A stretch of 64,000 nucleotides of DNA from positions 806,001 through 870,000 of the forward strand of contig NZ_VTWH01000002.1 of assembly GCF_008369445.1 (NCBI RefSeq). The letters are read 5' to 3'. Under the pieces are notes generated by a model. The model had not been told where the DNA came from, made no database searches, and saw nothing but the letters and a program-made list of their open reading frames with translations. This document shows, one piece after another, positions 50,847-59,644 of the stretch. Position numbers and translations under genes: made by a program. This stretch comes from Aureimonas fodinaquatilis. Lineage in GTDB: Bacteria > Pseudomonadota > Alphaproteobacteria > Rhizobiales > Rhizobiaceae. Positions within the stretch are counted from its first letter, which is position 1. The number at the start of each line of letters is the position of its first letter.

Positions 50847-52646
50847 CTATTTCTTCCACATCGTTACCATGTCGATCCGACGCTTTCCGCGCCGCACCTC
50901 AGCCACGTATGTGTAACGGTCACCATCAATCGTAGCATTTATCTGCACGCGTGGCGGGCCGAATGCTCGTTGCTTTGCAGGTGCGTACGCTCCGCCCTTT
51001 ATGACTGCTGGAAGCTTAGCGAAGTCACCCATCGATACCGGCTTCTGGCCTCGTGACAATTCAGACTTGCCGCCATGCTTGCTCAAAGAGTGTTGGATGG
51101 CCTGATTGCTGACCGAATGCTTGAACCCCTTTACGTCAATGCCGACAAGTTTGGACAATTCGGCAGGACGACGCACTGAGGCAAACTCGACATGCGAGGC
51201 TTGGTTCGTCCCGGCCATGCCCGCAAGAATTGCAATACGTGACCCGGACGATACCCACCGCCCATCACCTCCCCGCGGCTGGCGCGGGTTATAAGCATCA
51301 TCAAAAGGGCGGGCGGCATCGCCCACCTCCCGATCGACAGGAACTGGCTGTTCAAAATCGATCTCGCCGATTTCCCTGCCACTTTCAGCCTGTGCAGCTT
51401 CAAGTCCAGGATAGGTCCCGGCCTCAACGCATTGGTTAAAGCGAGCCTTGGCCAGCACTTGGCTATCGAATGCACCGGACTGGCTGTCGATGTTGAATGC
51501 CTGGGCATTCTTGAGGTTGATCTCTGCCCGGTCCTTCTCGCTATGCTGCCAGAGTGGCGCCCAGCGATAGTGTATCTCCGGCGGTCGCGATCCAAGCGCT
51601 GAGCGAATGATGCATTCGTCCAGGATGGACATGGCCGGACGAAGCTCCAGCTCTTGCCCTGAACTTATCCGGTCGTAATAGTTGATCAAATCGCTTTCGC
51701 CAGTGCTGTTCTGACCGGCAGGAGACTGGCCCAGAAAGCGGGTTGCAGGGATATCCGCAGCGCCAGACGCAATCTGCAGGAAGCGATCAAGCACGTCAGG
51801 CAAGGTCGCAAAGCTAAGCTGCTTTGAATCCCATTCTTCTTCTTTATCCAGGAGCAGCGTGTTGTGCATGCTCTTGGCCATCGAAGCCAGTTGCGTGCGC
51901 TTGAGAAAGCGCGACTCATAATCCGCCTGCGATACCAGCGACATCAGGCCCGGCACTCTGACAACATCAATCTTTGCCTCGTGCGTCATATCCGAGATGT
52001 TGGTAGCTGAGCCTTCTGCGTCTTTCAACGCACGGTTCACCGCATCAAGAATGCTGTCGCCCCAGCCGTCATTGACTGATGAAACAAACCCGTCCGGCTT
52101 TGGCGATCCGATATGGCGCACCATCCGCGATGGGTGGATAACAACCTCTCCGTTCGTCGTCTGCATGCGATAGAATTTCGGCAGGCCGTACCAGTGGGAT
52201 TGAGGATCTGTCTCCAGCTCACCAGCAGATAGCCCCTGGTTGGTGACCACAGTCAGGAACTTCAGCCCGCCTTTTTTGATACGCTCAGGCCGTAGCTCCT
52301 GATCAAGGTTGACGCTGCCGTCGCTGATCAGGATTGCAGCGCCGCCATACAGCCGGGCCATTGTCTTCGCTTTGAGCGTGGCCAGCTGTACACCAAGCCG
52401 ACGCTCTTCCTGCTCTATCAGCTCAATCTGGCTCTTGTCTGCCTGCCAGAGCCGCCATGCACGGCACATATCCATGGCTGGCACATCAACAGCCTTGCGG
52501 GCCATCCATGAGCCTCGATAAGCCGCCTCAAGTTCCGCCGGGGTCATCGGGACAAATGTAAAAACCGAAGCCTGCCCCTTGGACTTCAGTGTTCCCATAC
52601 CTGTGATGAGATTCGTCAGGCTGTCGAAGAACTTGAGAGCATTCAT
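50847..52646 (-). CDS. Portal protein (DUF1073-like) with C-terminal PBECR-like nuclease domain
   Basis: A protein of 599 residues. Residues 1-430 are a portal of the DUF1073 type (YRGSWMARKAVDVPAMDMCRAWR, FLTVVTNQGLSAGELETDPQSHWYGLP, VHPSRMVRH-like IHPSRMVRHIG, SASGAADIPATRFLGQSPAGQNSTGESDL-like region). A Pro/Gly linker with FDDAYNPRQPRGGDGRWV follows, also seen in front of phage effector domains. Residues about 501-599 have the pattern VGIDVKGFKHSVSNQAIQHS, SRGQKPVSMGDFAKLP and RYTYVAEVRRGKRR, which I read as a PBECR (barnase/EndoU/colicin-like) toxin domain. The ring-shaped portal would put several nuclease copies in each virion. Databases may label this family anti-CBASS Acb1; that name should not be taken as function here. 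Confidence 0.82.
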   Translation of the reverse strand: MNALKFFDSLTNLITGMGTLKSKGQASVFTFVPMTPAELEAAYRGSWMARKAVDVPAMDMCRAWRLWQADKSQIELIEQEERRLGVQLATLKAKTMARLYGGAAILISDGSVNLDQELRPERIKKGGLKFLTVVTNQGLSAGELETDPQSHWYGLPKFYRMQTTNGEVVIHPSRMVRHIGSPKPDGFVSSVNDGWGDSILDAVNRALKDAEGSATNISDMTHEAKIDVVRVPGLMSLVSQADYESRFLKRTQLASMAKSMHNTLLLDKEEEWDSKQLSFATLPDVLDRFLQIASGAADIPATRFLGQSPAGQNSTGESDLINYYDRISSGQELELRPAMSILDECIIRSALGSRPPEIHYRWAPLWQHSEKDRAEINLKNAQAFNIDSQSGAFDSQVLAKARFNQCVEAGTYPGLEAAQAESGREIGEIDFEQPVPVDREVGDAARPFDDAYNPRQPRGGDGRWVSSGSRIAILAGMAGTNQASHVEFASVRRPAELSKLVGIDVKGFKHSVSNQAIQHSLSKHGGKSELSRGQKPVSMGDFAKLPAVIKGGAYAPAKQRAFGPPRVQINATIDGDRYTYVAEVRRGKRRIDMVTMWKK

Positions 52647-52661
52647 GTCTTCGATCCAGCC

Positions 52662-53999
52662 TTACAGATTATTCAACGTATATTGTGATCCCGTCAGCAT
52701 GAGATCGGTCAGCGCCCACACGGCGGCATCAACCCGGTCAGGTGAACCATCACCCATGTATCCATCGCCGGTCATGGCGCACATTTGATCTTCCAGATGC
52801 TCAAGCCCGCCCACATGTTTGATGCGGTCCTGCTCATAAAGAGCAGCGATAGGCTCAGCCCTCACGACTTTGCCGCGGCTGGCCACCACCTCAGTATACG
52901 AAACCTGCGCATCGACCGTGCGAATGACGTGCTCAACCATCGCGCCGCCAAAGTTGCGCTCAGCGACAATCCGGTCTGCATTGAACTCGTGATATGCAGC
53001 CACTGCCCGCCGTCCCCATCCATCAGGAGATAGCTTGCAGGTGCGATCGGCCAATATGTAGCCCGCCCCGTCCACACCCTTGCCAGCAACAACGATTCCA
53101 ACGCTATCGCCGTCGTCTGAATCGCCCGCGGTGCCAGATGGATCAATCGAAACGACAATGCGCTGCATGTCTGGCAACGAACTGCCGTCCTTGGCACTAT
53201 CGATCATATCCCGCGTCCAGAGAGCGCCCGGCACATCATCCAGAAGCTCTGCGTTCAGTTCTTGCCGGCCAAGCCTTGTGCCCTCGTATTTGTCCTTGAT
53301 TGCCTGCAGAAATGTCGGCGCCAAATTGCCAGCATTATCGAAGGTCGAGCCTCGCGTGATGATCGTGCGAGCGTCCCGTATAATTTCCCGCAGCACCTGG
53401 TTCGGCTTTGGCGTCGTTGTGATGCACGTTCGCGGTCTATCACCAAGGCGCAGACCGAACATTGCCATGTCCCACGTCTCACGCAGGTATTTCCATGCCG
53501 CCAGCTCATCGCACCACAGCCGGTCATGCTGCGGACCACGAAGACGCTCCGGCTCCTCAGCTGAGAACAATGTTGCAATGGCACCGTTCGCCCAGGTCAG
53601 CCGCCGTTTGGACGGCTCATATTGAGGTCGCCCCAACGCTTCGCCTGTATGTGTCCGGTCCCCAGCCCAGCACACTGCAAGCAGACCGCTTTCACCTTCA
53701 ACCATAACGTCACGAGCATCAGAGGCAGTTGGAGCAATCAGCCCCAGACGGGTAGCCCCGGCTTTCAGTTCCTCTCGCGCCCACTCTGCCCCCGTGCGTG
53801 TCTTGCCAAACCCACGGCCCGCAAGAATTAGCCAGTTTTGCCAGTCACCATCCGGTGGCAGTTGGCTCGACCGTGCCAGAAATCGCCAATCATGAAGAAG
53901 CGCCTGGCACTCCCTATCAGTCAGCCCCGCCAGTATCGCGCTTTGCTGCGCCGGTGGGAGCTTGGCGAGCGAGGAGAGATTGAAGCTTGGAGCGGGCAT
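52662..53999 (-). CDS. Terminase large subunit
   Basis: A protein of 445 residues from the ATG at 53999. Walker A GRGFGKT (61-67), Walker B LWCDEL (161-166) with catalytic Glu, the coupling motif CITTTPKPN, and the nuclease Asp D286 in VVSIDPSGT followed by IVAERNFGG and DRVDAAVWALTDL. It packages DNA into proheads and cuts concatemers. Its start overlaps the terminase small subunit by 83 bp; an upstream alternative start at 54035 would extend this overlap. Confidence 0.95.
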   Translation of the reverse strand: MPAPSFNLSSLAKLPPAQQSAILAGLTDRECQALLHDWRFLARSSQLPPDGDWQNWLILAGRGFGKTRTGAEWAREELKAGATRLGLIAPTASDARDVMVEGESGLLAVCWAGDRTHTGEALGRPQYEPSKRRLTWANGAIATLFSAEEPERLRGPQHDRLWCDELAAWKYLRETWDMAMFGLRLGDRPRTCITTTPKPNQVLREIIRDARTIITRGSTFDNAGNLAPTFLQAIKDKYEGTRLGRQELNAELLDDVPGALWTRDMIDSAKDGSSLPDMQRIVVSIDPSGTAGDSDDGDSVGIVVAGKGVDGAGYILADRTCKLSPDGWGRRAVAAYHEFNADRIVAERNFGGAMVEHVIRTVDAQVSYTEVVASRGKVVRAEPIAALYEQDRIKHVGGLEHLEDQMCAMTGDGYMGDGSPDRVDAAVWALTDLMLTGSQYTLNNL

Positions 54000-54354
54000 C
54001 GGTGATCGTGATGTCTCCTGAGACTTCCGCCTCAATCCTGTCTGTGAACAATTTGTGGTATTTGCCGAGGAGCCCCCAAGCGCTCACACGAGCCCCGTGA
54101 GACGACCCTTCGCCGGTGCGAGTCGCCTCCTCAAGAAGTCCGCGAAGCACTCTACCTGCCGACAGATCGAGCTCTGAGGCGTGTTTGTTTTTCCGCTCTG
54201 CGATCTCGGCTGCGATCCCAACATTTCCCAACATCCGCGGACCGGTTACGTCCGCGTTCTTCGCACTGTATCCCGCCCGTATTGCAGCCTGCGTTGCATT
54301 GAGGTCGATCAGGTATTCCTCAACGAACCGCTGTTGGCGGGCGGTCAGTGCCAT
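53917..54354 (-). CDS. Terminase small subunit
   Basis: A protein of 145 residues. MALTARQQRFVEEYLIDLNATQAAIRAGYSAKNADVTGPRML is the Terminase_2-type DNA-binding N terminus (helix-turn-helix in LNATQAAIRAGYS). It recognises the packaging site and activates the large subunit. The 3' end overlaps the large-subunit gene in another frame. Confidence 0.92.
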   Translation of the reverse strand: MALTARQQRFVEEYLIDLNATQAAIRAGYSAKNADVTGPRMLGNVGIAAEIAERKNKHASELDLSAGRVLRGLLEEATRTGEGSSHGARVSAWGLLGKYHKLFTDRIEAEVSGDITITDARSKLQSLLARQAPTGAAKRDTGGAD

Positions 54355-54392
54355 TTGTCTCTCGCTTCAGTTTTGGCGGGTGTTTGACAATG

Positions 54393-54411
54393 TGCCGGCC
54401 AACCGCCGGCA
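54393..54411. promoter_or_regulatory. GC-rich dyad upstream of terminase (packaging or control site candidate)
   Basis: TGCCGGC and GCCGGCA form a perfect 7-bp dyad with a 5-bp loop, 39 bp upstream of the terminase small-subunit start. Packaging sites often lie in or near terS, so pac/cos or operator function is possible. There is no T run. The 220-bp gap between terS and the next divergent gene holds nothing else I can name. Confidence 0.4.
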
Positions 54412-54574
54412 GGACTTTGACAACAGCTTTCAAGCCACCGGTTCGCTTCGCATCAACCAGCATTTGGCGGCGGGCTTGGCAGGGAGCGCAGGTCATGAAA
54501 GCACCGCTCGTTGTCCGGTGGCCGCAACAAGCTTGCCGTCGCGCTCCACTTTTGATCTTCTATAACTTTAGTAA

Positions 54575-55441
54575 ATGAGATTCGGTATGACGAGCGAACC
54601 AATAGGCCAACGATTCAGCCAAGTGTATTTGAGGGAGCCCAATTTTCTTCCGGACAGTGAAAGACTTCGAAATAGGCTTGGGATTATTTACGGAATTTTT
54701 GAGGATCGCACATTATTTGGCAATAAATTAGAAAGCGAACTTGGCGTTATGCTAAGTAGAGACCATAGCTATACGTCGAGTTGGCCGGTAATACTGAGAC
54801 AACTTCAATTACGCGACGTTTTAGATTCCATTACTATTCGGTGGAACTCCATAAGCAGCGTTTATCCCGATCGTCGAGAAGCAGACCGAAAAAGGTTCAT
54901 CGCGCAAGTTCGCAGGGTATTCGTGGAAGAGCAGGTGCGTTATAGGATCGACGACAGTGCTGGAGTCCATTTTACACAAGATTCAGAGTTTGAAAGGTCT
55001 CGCATTGCGACGATCACCATACTGGGCAATCCTCGATACAATTCAGTAAGGCAACTGTATGAAGAAGCATTCATCTGCTTAGACAGTTTGCCACCAGACG
55101 GCAAAGGTGCAATTCGGCACTCATTCTTTGCGATCGAGGCACTCTTTCGTTTAATGTTCCCGAAAGCTTTGCAGCTAAACGGCTCAGAGGTGAACAAATA
55201 TGTTCGACCTCAATCAGATGTAAAATACTCTGAACAAGAGGCTGCTAAAAATCTTGCACGAAAACAAATTTCATCTTTCATAGACTGGATCGACGGCGCT
55301 CATTTTTACAGGCATGAGCCTGGAACAGAAGACCCCGCGCAGCCTCCGCTAGAACTGGCCGTTTTTATGGTATCTCAAGTCAGCGGGTTTATCAGATGGC
55401 TTGTTACGTTCGACCAAACAGAAGGTGAAACCCCTAGTTGA
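54575..55441 (+). CDS. AbiJ-like candidate abortive-infection protein (prophage cargo)
   Basis: A protein of 288 residues on the plus strand between terminase and early genes, both on the minus strand. It is visibly AT-richer than its neighbours. The N-terminal pattern FSQVYLREPNFLPDSERLRNRLGIIYGIF and later RYRIDDSAGVHFTQDSEFERSRI resemble the AbiJ N-terminal domain (NTD4-like). The C-terminal half (YNSVRQLYEEAFICLDSLPPDGKGAIRHSFFAIEALFRLMF ... ARKQISSFIDWIDGAHFYRHEPG...VSQVSGFIRWLV) reads as a HEPN-like helical domain, the RNase fold of many abortive-infection proteins. I cannot see a perfect R-x4-6-H motif; YRH in FYRHEP is the nearest. Position, strand and base composition all suggest a superinfection-exclusion cargo gene. 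Family assignment is by eye. Confidence 0.55.
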   Translation: MRFGMTSEPIGQRFSQVYLREPNFLPDSERLRNRLGIIYGIFEDRTLFGNKLESELGVMLSRDHSYTSSWPVILRQLQLRDVLDSITIRWNSISSVYPDRREADRKRFIAQVRRVFVEEQVRYRIDDSAGVHFTQDSEFERSRIATITILGNPRYNSVRQLYEEAFICLDSLPPDGKGAIRHSFFAIEALFRLMFPKALQLNGSEVNKYVRPQSDVKYSEQEAAKNLARKQISSFIDWIDGAHFYRHEPGTEDPAQPPLELAVFMVSQVSGFIRWLVTFDQTEGETPS

Positions 55442-55461
55442 AAATCCCCAATATCTACAAA

Positions 55462-56133
55462 TCAAGTCCGAACGCGGCGCCGTTCGTTGCGCCGATCGGC
55501 CCATGATGTGTCTCGTAAGCTGTTGTCGAATAGTGGTCTGAGCGATGGATCAGCGCGCCATGAAAAGTCTCGTCGGCTCTTTAACGCATCATCCTCGATT
55601 GTATACTCAATGTATGCTTTTTCGGCATGGTCAGCCAACACCCCAAAAGCCCGCATATTGTCCGGCAGGACGGTCGTGCCGGACAGGTTGATCGAAATCT
55701 GTGCAACAGCGCGATCTTTTCGTCGTCTGCCTGTTTCTGGATGAATGCCTTCCTCGTTGAAGCACCAGTTCTTGAATGAGCCCTTCCCGGCCTTTGAGAA
55801 TGCCCATGCCCAGAGCGCGCGGCGCTGACTTTCATCTTGTATCGTTCCGGTCAGGTCGAGGCAGCATTGCCATTCTGTCACTTCACTGGTGGACGCACGT
55901 GCGCCTTTACCTTCCCAGAACTCGGCCCTGTGTGCGGAATGCCGTTCGCGATCTTCGGGCTTCAACTGGTCGCGTTCCCCAGGCCGCGACCCCCAGCCGT
56001 TCATGTCGGACTGAGTGTGGACATAAGGCAAGGCATAGGAGCCATAGCCCTTTGGCCGTGTGCCGGTACGGGGCAATTTGAGCTCTGTCTGTGCGGCTCG
56101 GATGAACATCTCTGCGACTTCAGCTTCTGTCAT
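55462..56133 (-). CDS. Phage protein of unknown function, DUF6362-like
   Basis: A protein of 223 residues: EMFIRAAQTELKLPRTGTRPKGYGSYALPYVHT...ERDQLKPEDRERHSAHRAEFWEG...WQCCLDLTGTIQDESQRRALWAWAFSKAGKG-SFKNWC. The beginning fits DUF6362, seen in phages of alphaproteobacteria, mostly near terminase genes. It is the last gene of the early leftward operon, and overlaps its neighbour by 4 bp. Role unknown. Confidence 0.65.
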   Translation of the reverse strand: MTEAEVAEMFIRAAQTELKLPRTGTRPKGYGSYALPYVHTQSDMNGWGSRPGERDQLKPEDRERHSAHRAEFWEGKGARASTSEVTEWQCCLDLTGTIQDESQRRALWAWAFSKAGKGSFKNWCFNEEGIHPETGRRRKDRAVAQISINLSGTTVLPDNMRAFGVLADHAEKAYIEYTIEDDALKSRRDFSWRADPSLRPLFDNSLRDTSWADRRNERRRVRT

Positions 56134-56573
56134 GGCGTCCTTCTGTCGTCGAAAAGATCAGGCTGCGCGGCACCGGGACCAAAAACCCGGACAATCCTTT
56201 CGTACATCATACCACCAAGAGCGTATCGCTGCGGGATAATGCCAGATAAGTCTCTGGTTATCCTCTGCAAATCGCTCACCGGTGCCCTGTCCCAGAGTTC
56301 AAGCCATTCTGCTGTTCGGGTATCGACGATGCCACGGCATGCCCTGATAAGATCGGAGGCAGCCCACAAACCCGGCTCGTCCAGATATCGCTTGGTGTTG
56401 TCAGTCTCGGCCACCGTTGTCATGAGCATTCGGAAATGGTCTTCGCCATATCGCCGGAGGATGCGTTCAAGTGTTTTCCCGGCACGCGTCTGCCCCGGCT
56501 CTGGATCGCGGTGCTTGTCCACGATCTCAACGCCATACTCGGCGCAGATTGAGGCAACGCGTGGATCGATCAT
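56130..56573 (-). CDS. Phage protein of unknown function
   Basis: A protein of 147 residues beginning MIDPRVASICAEYGVEIVDKHRDPEPGQTRAGKTLERILRRYGEDHFRMLMTTVAETD. Helical; no recognised motif. Overlapped by 4 bp at both ends within the early operon, so certainly co-expressed with the TSCPD and DUF6362-like proteins. Confidence 0.7.
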   Translation of the reverse strand: MIDPRVASICAEYGVEIVDKHRDPEPGQTRAGKTLERILRRYGEDHFRMLMTTVAETDNTKRYLDEPGLWAASDLIRACRGIVDTRTAEWLELWDRAPVSDLQRITRDLSGIIPQRYALGGMMYERIVRVFGPGAAQPDLFDDRRTP

Positions 56574-56902
56574 GCAGCAACGCCGCTCCTCACTTCGGCC
56601 TCACGCTCTCTGATCATCTTCAGGATGACGCCAGCGAAGCCTTCCGCTTGGCCAGTTTCGTCCATGGTCAAAGAGCGTTCGAGAATGGGCGGTGTGACGC
56701 CATATTGAAGAGAGATCGAGATCAGCACCGCCGTGTCTCGGACCATCGTATCTACGCTGGTTCCCACCTTCCTCGTGGAAGCAAAAACTTCTGTGATCCG
56801 TTCATCGTCGGTCCAGCCGAAGGAAACCTGAACCTCCATACCCTGGAACCAGATATCGCAATTCTCAGCCGGGCGGCGATTTGGAAGATGTTTCCGGCTC
56901 AT
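56570..56902 (-). CDS. TSCPD domain phage protein
   Basis: A protein of 110 residues. ITEVFASTRKVGTSVDTMVRDTAVLISISLQYGVTPPILERSL, then DETGQAEGFAGVILKMI, is the TSCPD-domain pattern, also seen at the C terminus of some ribonucleotide reductases. Stand-alone phage copies are frequent in alphaproteobacterial prophages; their role is not established. Confidence 0.75.
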   Translation of the reverse strand: MSRKHLPNRRPAENCDIWFQGMEVQVSFGWTDDERITEVFASTRKVGTSVDTMVRDTAVLISISLQYGVTPPILERSLTMDETGQAEGFAGVILKMIREREAEVRSGVAA

Positions 56903-57258
56903 ATTCCTCGCCTCCTGGTTTCAACAGTAATTGAGCCTTTGCCCAGACCGCGGAAAACAGTGCGGCGTTCAATCGACTGGTTCATGGCGCGCTCTTTTGC
57001 CCATGTCTCTGGATTTAGGAATGCTGGCACATGTTCTTCAGGTTGTTCGCCTCGATCTACCCGGATATCTGGCTCGCAGTGCTTCCTAACCTTGAGCTGC
57101 GCGGCGGCTATCGCCTCGGCATAGGTGGGGAAAACAACGATCTTGCCGTCTTTGCTGAGCATCCTCGTTCTGCGATTGCCTGGGAATGCGTACTCGGCAG
57201 CATAGCCGCGGCCAAACGCGACAAACCAAGCGAAAGATTTTCCGACCTCATAATGCAT
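56899..57258 (-). CDS. Phage protein of unknown function
   Basis: A protein of 119 residues: MHYEVGKSFAWFVAFGRGYAAEYAFPGNRRTRMLSKDG...VVFPTYAEAIAAAQLKVRK. The N-terminal part looks like a small beta domain, the middle a helix, with a basic C terminus (RRRGI). It shares the stop/start overlap with the helicase gene. No family recognised. Confidence 0.65.
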   Translation of the reverse strand: MHYEVGKSFAWFVAFGRGYAAEYAFPGNRRTRMLSKDGKIVVFPTYAEAIAAAQLKVRKHCEPDIRVDRGEQPEEHVPAFLNPETWAKERAMNQSIERRTVFRGLGKGSITVETRRRGI

Positions 57259-58781
57259 CAGAACAACTCCGGCGTCGTCGGGCGCTCTGACACATACCGA
57301 GTGTAGCGGCCTTCGAATTTGACGAACTCTTTCACGCCGCCTGCGCCGTATCGGGTTTTAATCGCACCGATTTCAGCCATTCCAGCAGGGTCGCGCGGTG
57401 TATCCTCCCAGTTCTTTCTGAGCATGAAGCGTTGAGTGATCTTGCCGGCCTCAGCAGCATCACGGGCTACACTCAACTGCTCATCCCGCCAGCGCTCTGG
57501 CCGGTAGATGTAGAGAATGGAATCGTAGTCCTCTTTGGCCTGCTCACCGCCGAACAAATCCTCAGCAATCGGCCTTGGGACATACCGCTCCATTCCCTTG
57601 CCGTTTCTCTGGTTGAGGAACAGCACCACTGCCTCAAGGTCGCGAGCCAGGGCCTTGCCCGCACCATTGACGATAGCCGCCTTTGAACCTGCGTCTGCTC
57701 TTGGATCTTCGGCCCTCACCTTGCGGTTGTGATCCAGAATGATGAGCGGTGCGCCCCAATGAGAGCCGTCGGGTCGTGCCATCTTTTTCAGTGTCTTTGC
57801 CCAGCGTTTGGTCAATGACACGATTGCTCCAATCTTGTGATCTGACAGAGAGCGCACATGGAATGGCGCCAGCTTTTTGATCCTCAAGCCTTCATCGGCG
57901 ACCATCTGAAATTCGTGGTCGTTGATGCGGCGCTGAATCATCTGCGAGACGGATATGCCGGTGGCCTGGCTGATCATCTGACGCAGCACCTGCTCATCCG
58001 TCTGATCGTAGCTCATCAACAGAACTGGATGACCTGCATCTAGAGCCGACCGGACTACTTGGAGCACGAGCGAGGTCTTCCCTTCACCTGAAGCACCAAG
58101 CAATCCATACAGATTGCCAACCTGAAACCCTGGCTCCTGCAGGACCGTGCCAATCTCAGGCAATGGGAATGGGATAGCCCGCTGTTTAACCTGGGGCTCT
58201 TCACCGATGTTTCTGAGCAATCGATCGAGCGCACTGTCTACGTCGGTGTCGGCGGGCGCCTGCGGTGCCAAGGCCCGAAGCTCTGCAACTCTCTCCTCAA
58301 GGTCGCTGATGATCGACAAAATCGAGGTGTCGTATCCCTTCTCCGCAAACATCTTCCACATGTCGCGGGCGAGGGAGAGGCCGTTGCGAACTACAAAGCC
58401 TGACACGACCTCAATTGCATAGTCGCGAGCATTTGCCACGGTTGAAGCTGCGCCTGCGAGGCGAGCGACATATGCGACACCATTAATCTCGCCTACTTGC
58501 ATGGTGCGAAGGTCACTCAGCATAGTGATGGGATCGGCCCTTAATCCCTGAGCCAACTTTCCACGAATGCAGGCAAATATCTGCTGGTGGATCTGTTCGC
58601 TGAAATGCTGTGGCTCGATGAAGCTCACATGATCAAGCACATCATTGTTGAGCATTATTGCTCCGAGAAGCGCTTGCTCTGCCTCAACGTTGATGCCGGC
58701 GTCGACTTCCCCATCACGCACATTGTGCATGTCGTAGGGAACGCTTGGATTGTCGGCCATATCTGGGTGATAAGCGTTCAT
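57258..58781 (-). CDS. Phage replicative helicase, DnaB-like
   Basis: A protein of 507 residues. The N-terminal domain is DnaB-type (VEAEQALLGAIMLNNDVLDHVSFIEPQHFSEQIHQQIFACIR). The RecA-type motor has Walker A GASGEGKTSL, then VLLMSYDQTDEQVLRQMI, Walker B in APLIILDHN, and a late ARDLEAVVLFLNQRNGKGM. It unwinds DNA at the phage fork as a ring hexamer. No separate loader is recognisable; the preceding two-winged-helix protein (58778-59644) is a candidate initiator/loader. Confidence 0.9.
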   Translation of the reverse strand: MNAYHPDMADNPSVPYDMHNVRDGEVDAGINVEAEQALLGAIMLNNDVLDHVSFIEPQHFSEQIHQQIFACIRGKLAQGLRADPITMLSDLRTMQVGEINGVAYVARLAGAASTVANARDYAIEVVSGFVVRNGLSLARDMWKMFAEKGYDTSILSIISDLEERVAELRALAPQAPADTDVDSALDRLLRNIGEEPQVKQRAIPFPLPEIGTVLQEPGFQVGNLYGLLGASGEGKTSLVLQVVRSALDAGHPVLLMSYDQTDEQVLRQMISQATGISVSQMIQRRINDHEFQMVADEGLRIKKLAPFHVRSLSDHKIGAIVSLTKRWAKTLKKMARPDGSHWGAPLIILDHNRKVRAEDPRADAGSKAAIVNGAGKALARDLEAVVLFLNQRNGKGMERYVPRPIAEDLFGGEQAKEDYDSILYIYRPERWRDEQLSVARDAAEAGKITQRFMLRKNWEDTPRDPAGMAEIGAIKTRYGAGGVKEFVKFEGRYTRYVSERPTTPELF

Positions 58782-59644
58782 TCTGCCGCCTCAGTTGCCC
58801 GCGGGAATACCACGCTGATGAAATCCTTGGCTTCGCCGCCCTGATTGCGGGCCATGCGAAAAATGCCGCGCGCTTCCATATCCTTTGTGATCTTTTTCAG
58901 CAGGTGCGCAGATCCGGCCAGCCTGTAGAGACGCTCGCGTTCGACAGATGAAATCAAGCCCGTTCGCTCTTTCTCGAAGACCGCTAGAATGCGGTTTGCC
59001 TTCGCCTGGGCAGCGGGCGTGAGATCGGGCTTATCGACAGGAACAGCAATTGCTGGCTGCTCAGGTTCCGGCTCTGGTGCTTGAACTTCTGGCTGTAGCT
59101 TGTCGTGCACGAGAAAGCGGCCAGCGCCGAGGTTTTTGATATGGCCTGTGGCTGCAAGGCGGCGCAGAGAGCCAACGTTCAAGGCACCCACATGCATGCC
59201 CAGTTCTTTGGCGATTTGGGATGGTCGCAACAGGCATAGCCCATCTGAGCTACGGTTCGCCCGCATGATAAGAAGGACGTCATTGTCTGTGGCTGGCTCT
59301 GTGAGTGCAGGCTTGGCTGGTGCCGTTATCAGCTCTGGATTGCTTTGATATTGGTCAACGCTCTTCACCGGCCTTGGTGCGTCTTCCAACACTTCCAGTC
59401 TCGATGGTTCAGGTGCCGCCTCTGTTGTGGCGCCAATTGCATGCAGCAAAGGGGCGGGAAGGTTTTGGATCGTCTCAGCAAACTGCGCCTGGGCAGACAG
59501 AAGGGCGTCAATTGCCTGAATCGCAGGCACAAGGCTTTGGCCCGTCTTTTCGCACTCCAGTTGCTGCTCGCGATGGAACTGCATCTGCTCCTGTGCATGT
59601 ACCTGATGCCGGACAGCTCTATCTCTTATCTCATGGAGGTTCAT
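58778..59644 (-). CDS. Phage DNA-binding protein with two winged-helix-like regions, possible replication initiator
   Basis: A protein of 288 residues. A helical N-terminal region (1-65), then a winged-helix-like segment (LLRPSQIAKELGMHVGALNVGSLRRLAATGHIKNLGAGRFLV, about 138-180) and a second one (ISSVERERLYRLAGSAHLLKKITKDMEARGIF, about 235-270), linked by acidic Pro-rich stretches. Position directly before a DnaB-like helicase suggests an initiator or loader role. No direct family match. Confidence 0.65.
   Translation of the reverse strand: MNLHEIRDRAVRHQVHAQEQMQFHREQQLECEKTGQSLVPAIQAIDALLSAQAQFAETIQNLPAPLLHAIGATTEAAPEPSRLEVLEDAPRPVKSVDQYQSNPELITAPAKPALTEPATDNDVLLIMRANRSSDGLCLLRPSQIAKELGMHVGALNVGSLRRLAATGHIKNLGAGRFLVHDKLQPEVQAPEPEPEQPAIAVPVDKPDLTPAAQAKANRILAVFEKERTGLISSVERERLYRLAGSAHLLKKITKDMEARGIFRMARNQGGEAKDFISVVFPRATEAAE

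Noticed and set aside
50847-52646. Anti-CBASS (Acb1) function for the portal protein
   Set aside because: Length, position next to terminase and MuF, and portal motifs show a portal; the Acb1 label of this family is a naming carry-over.
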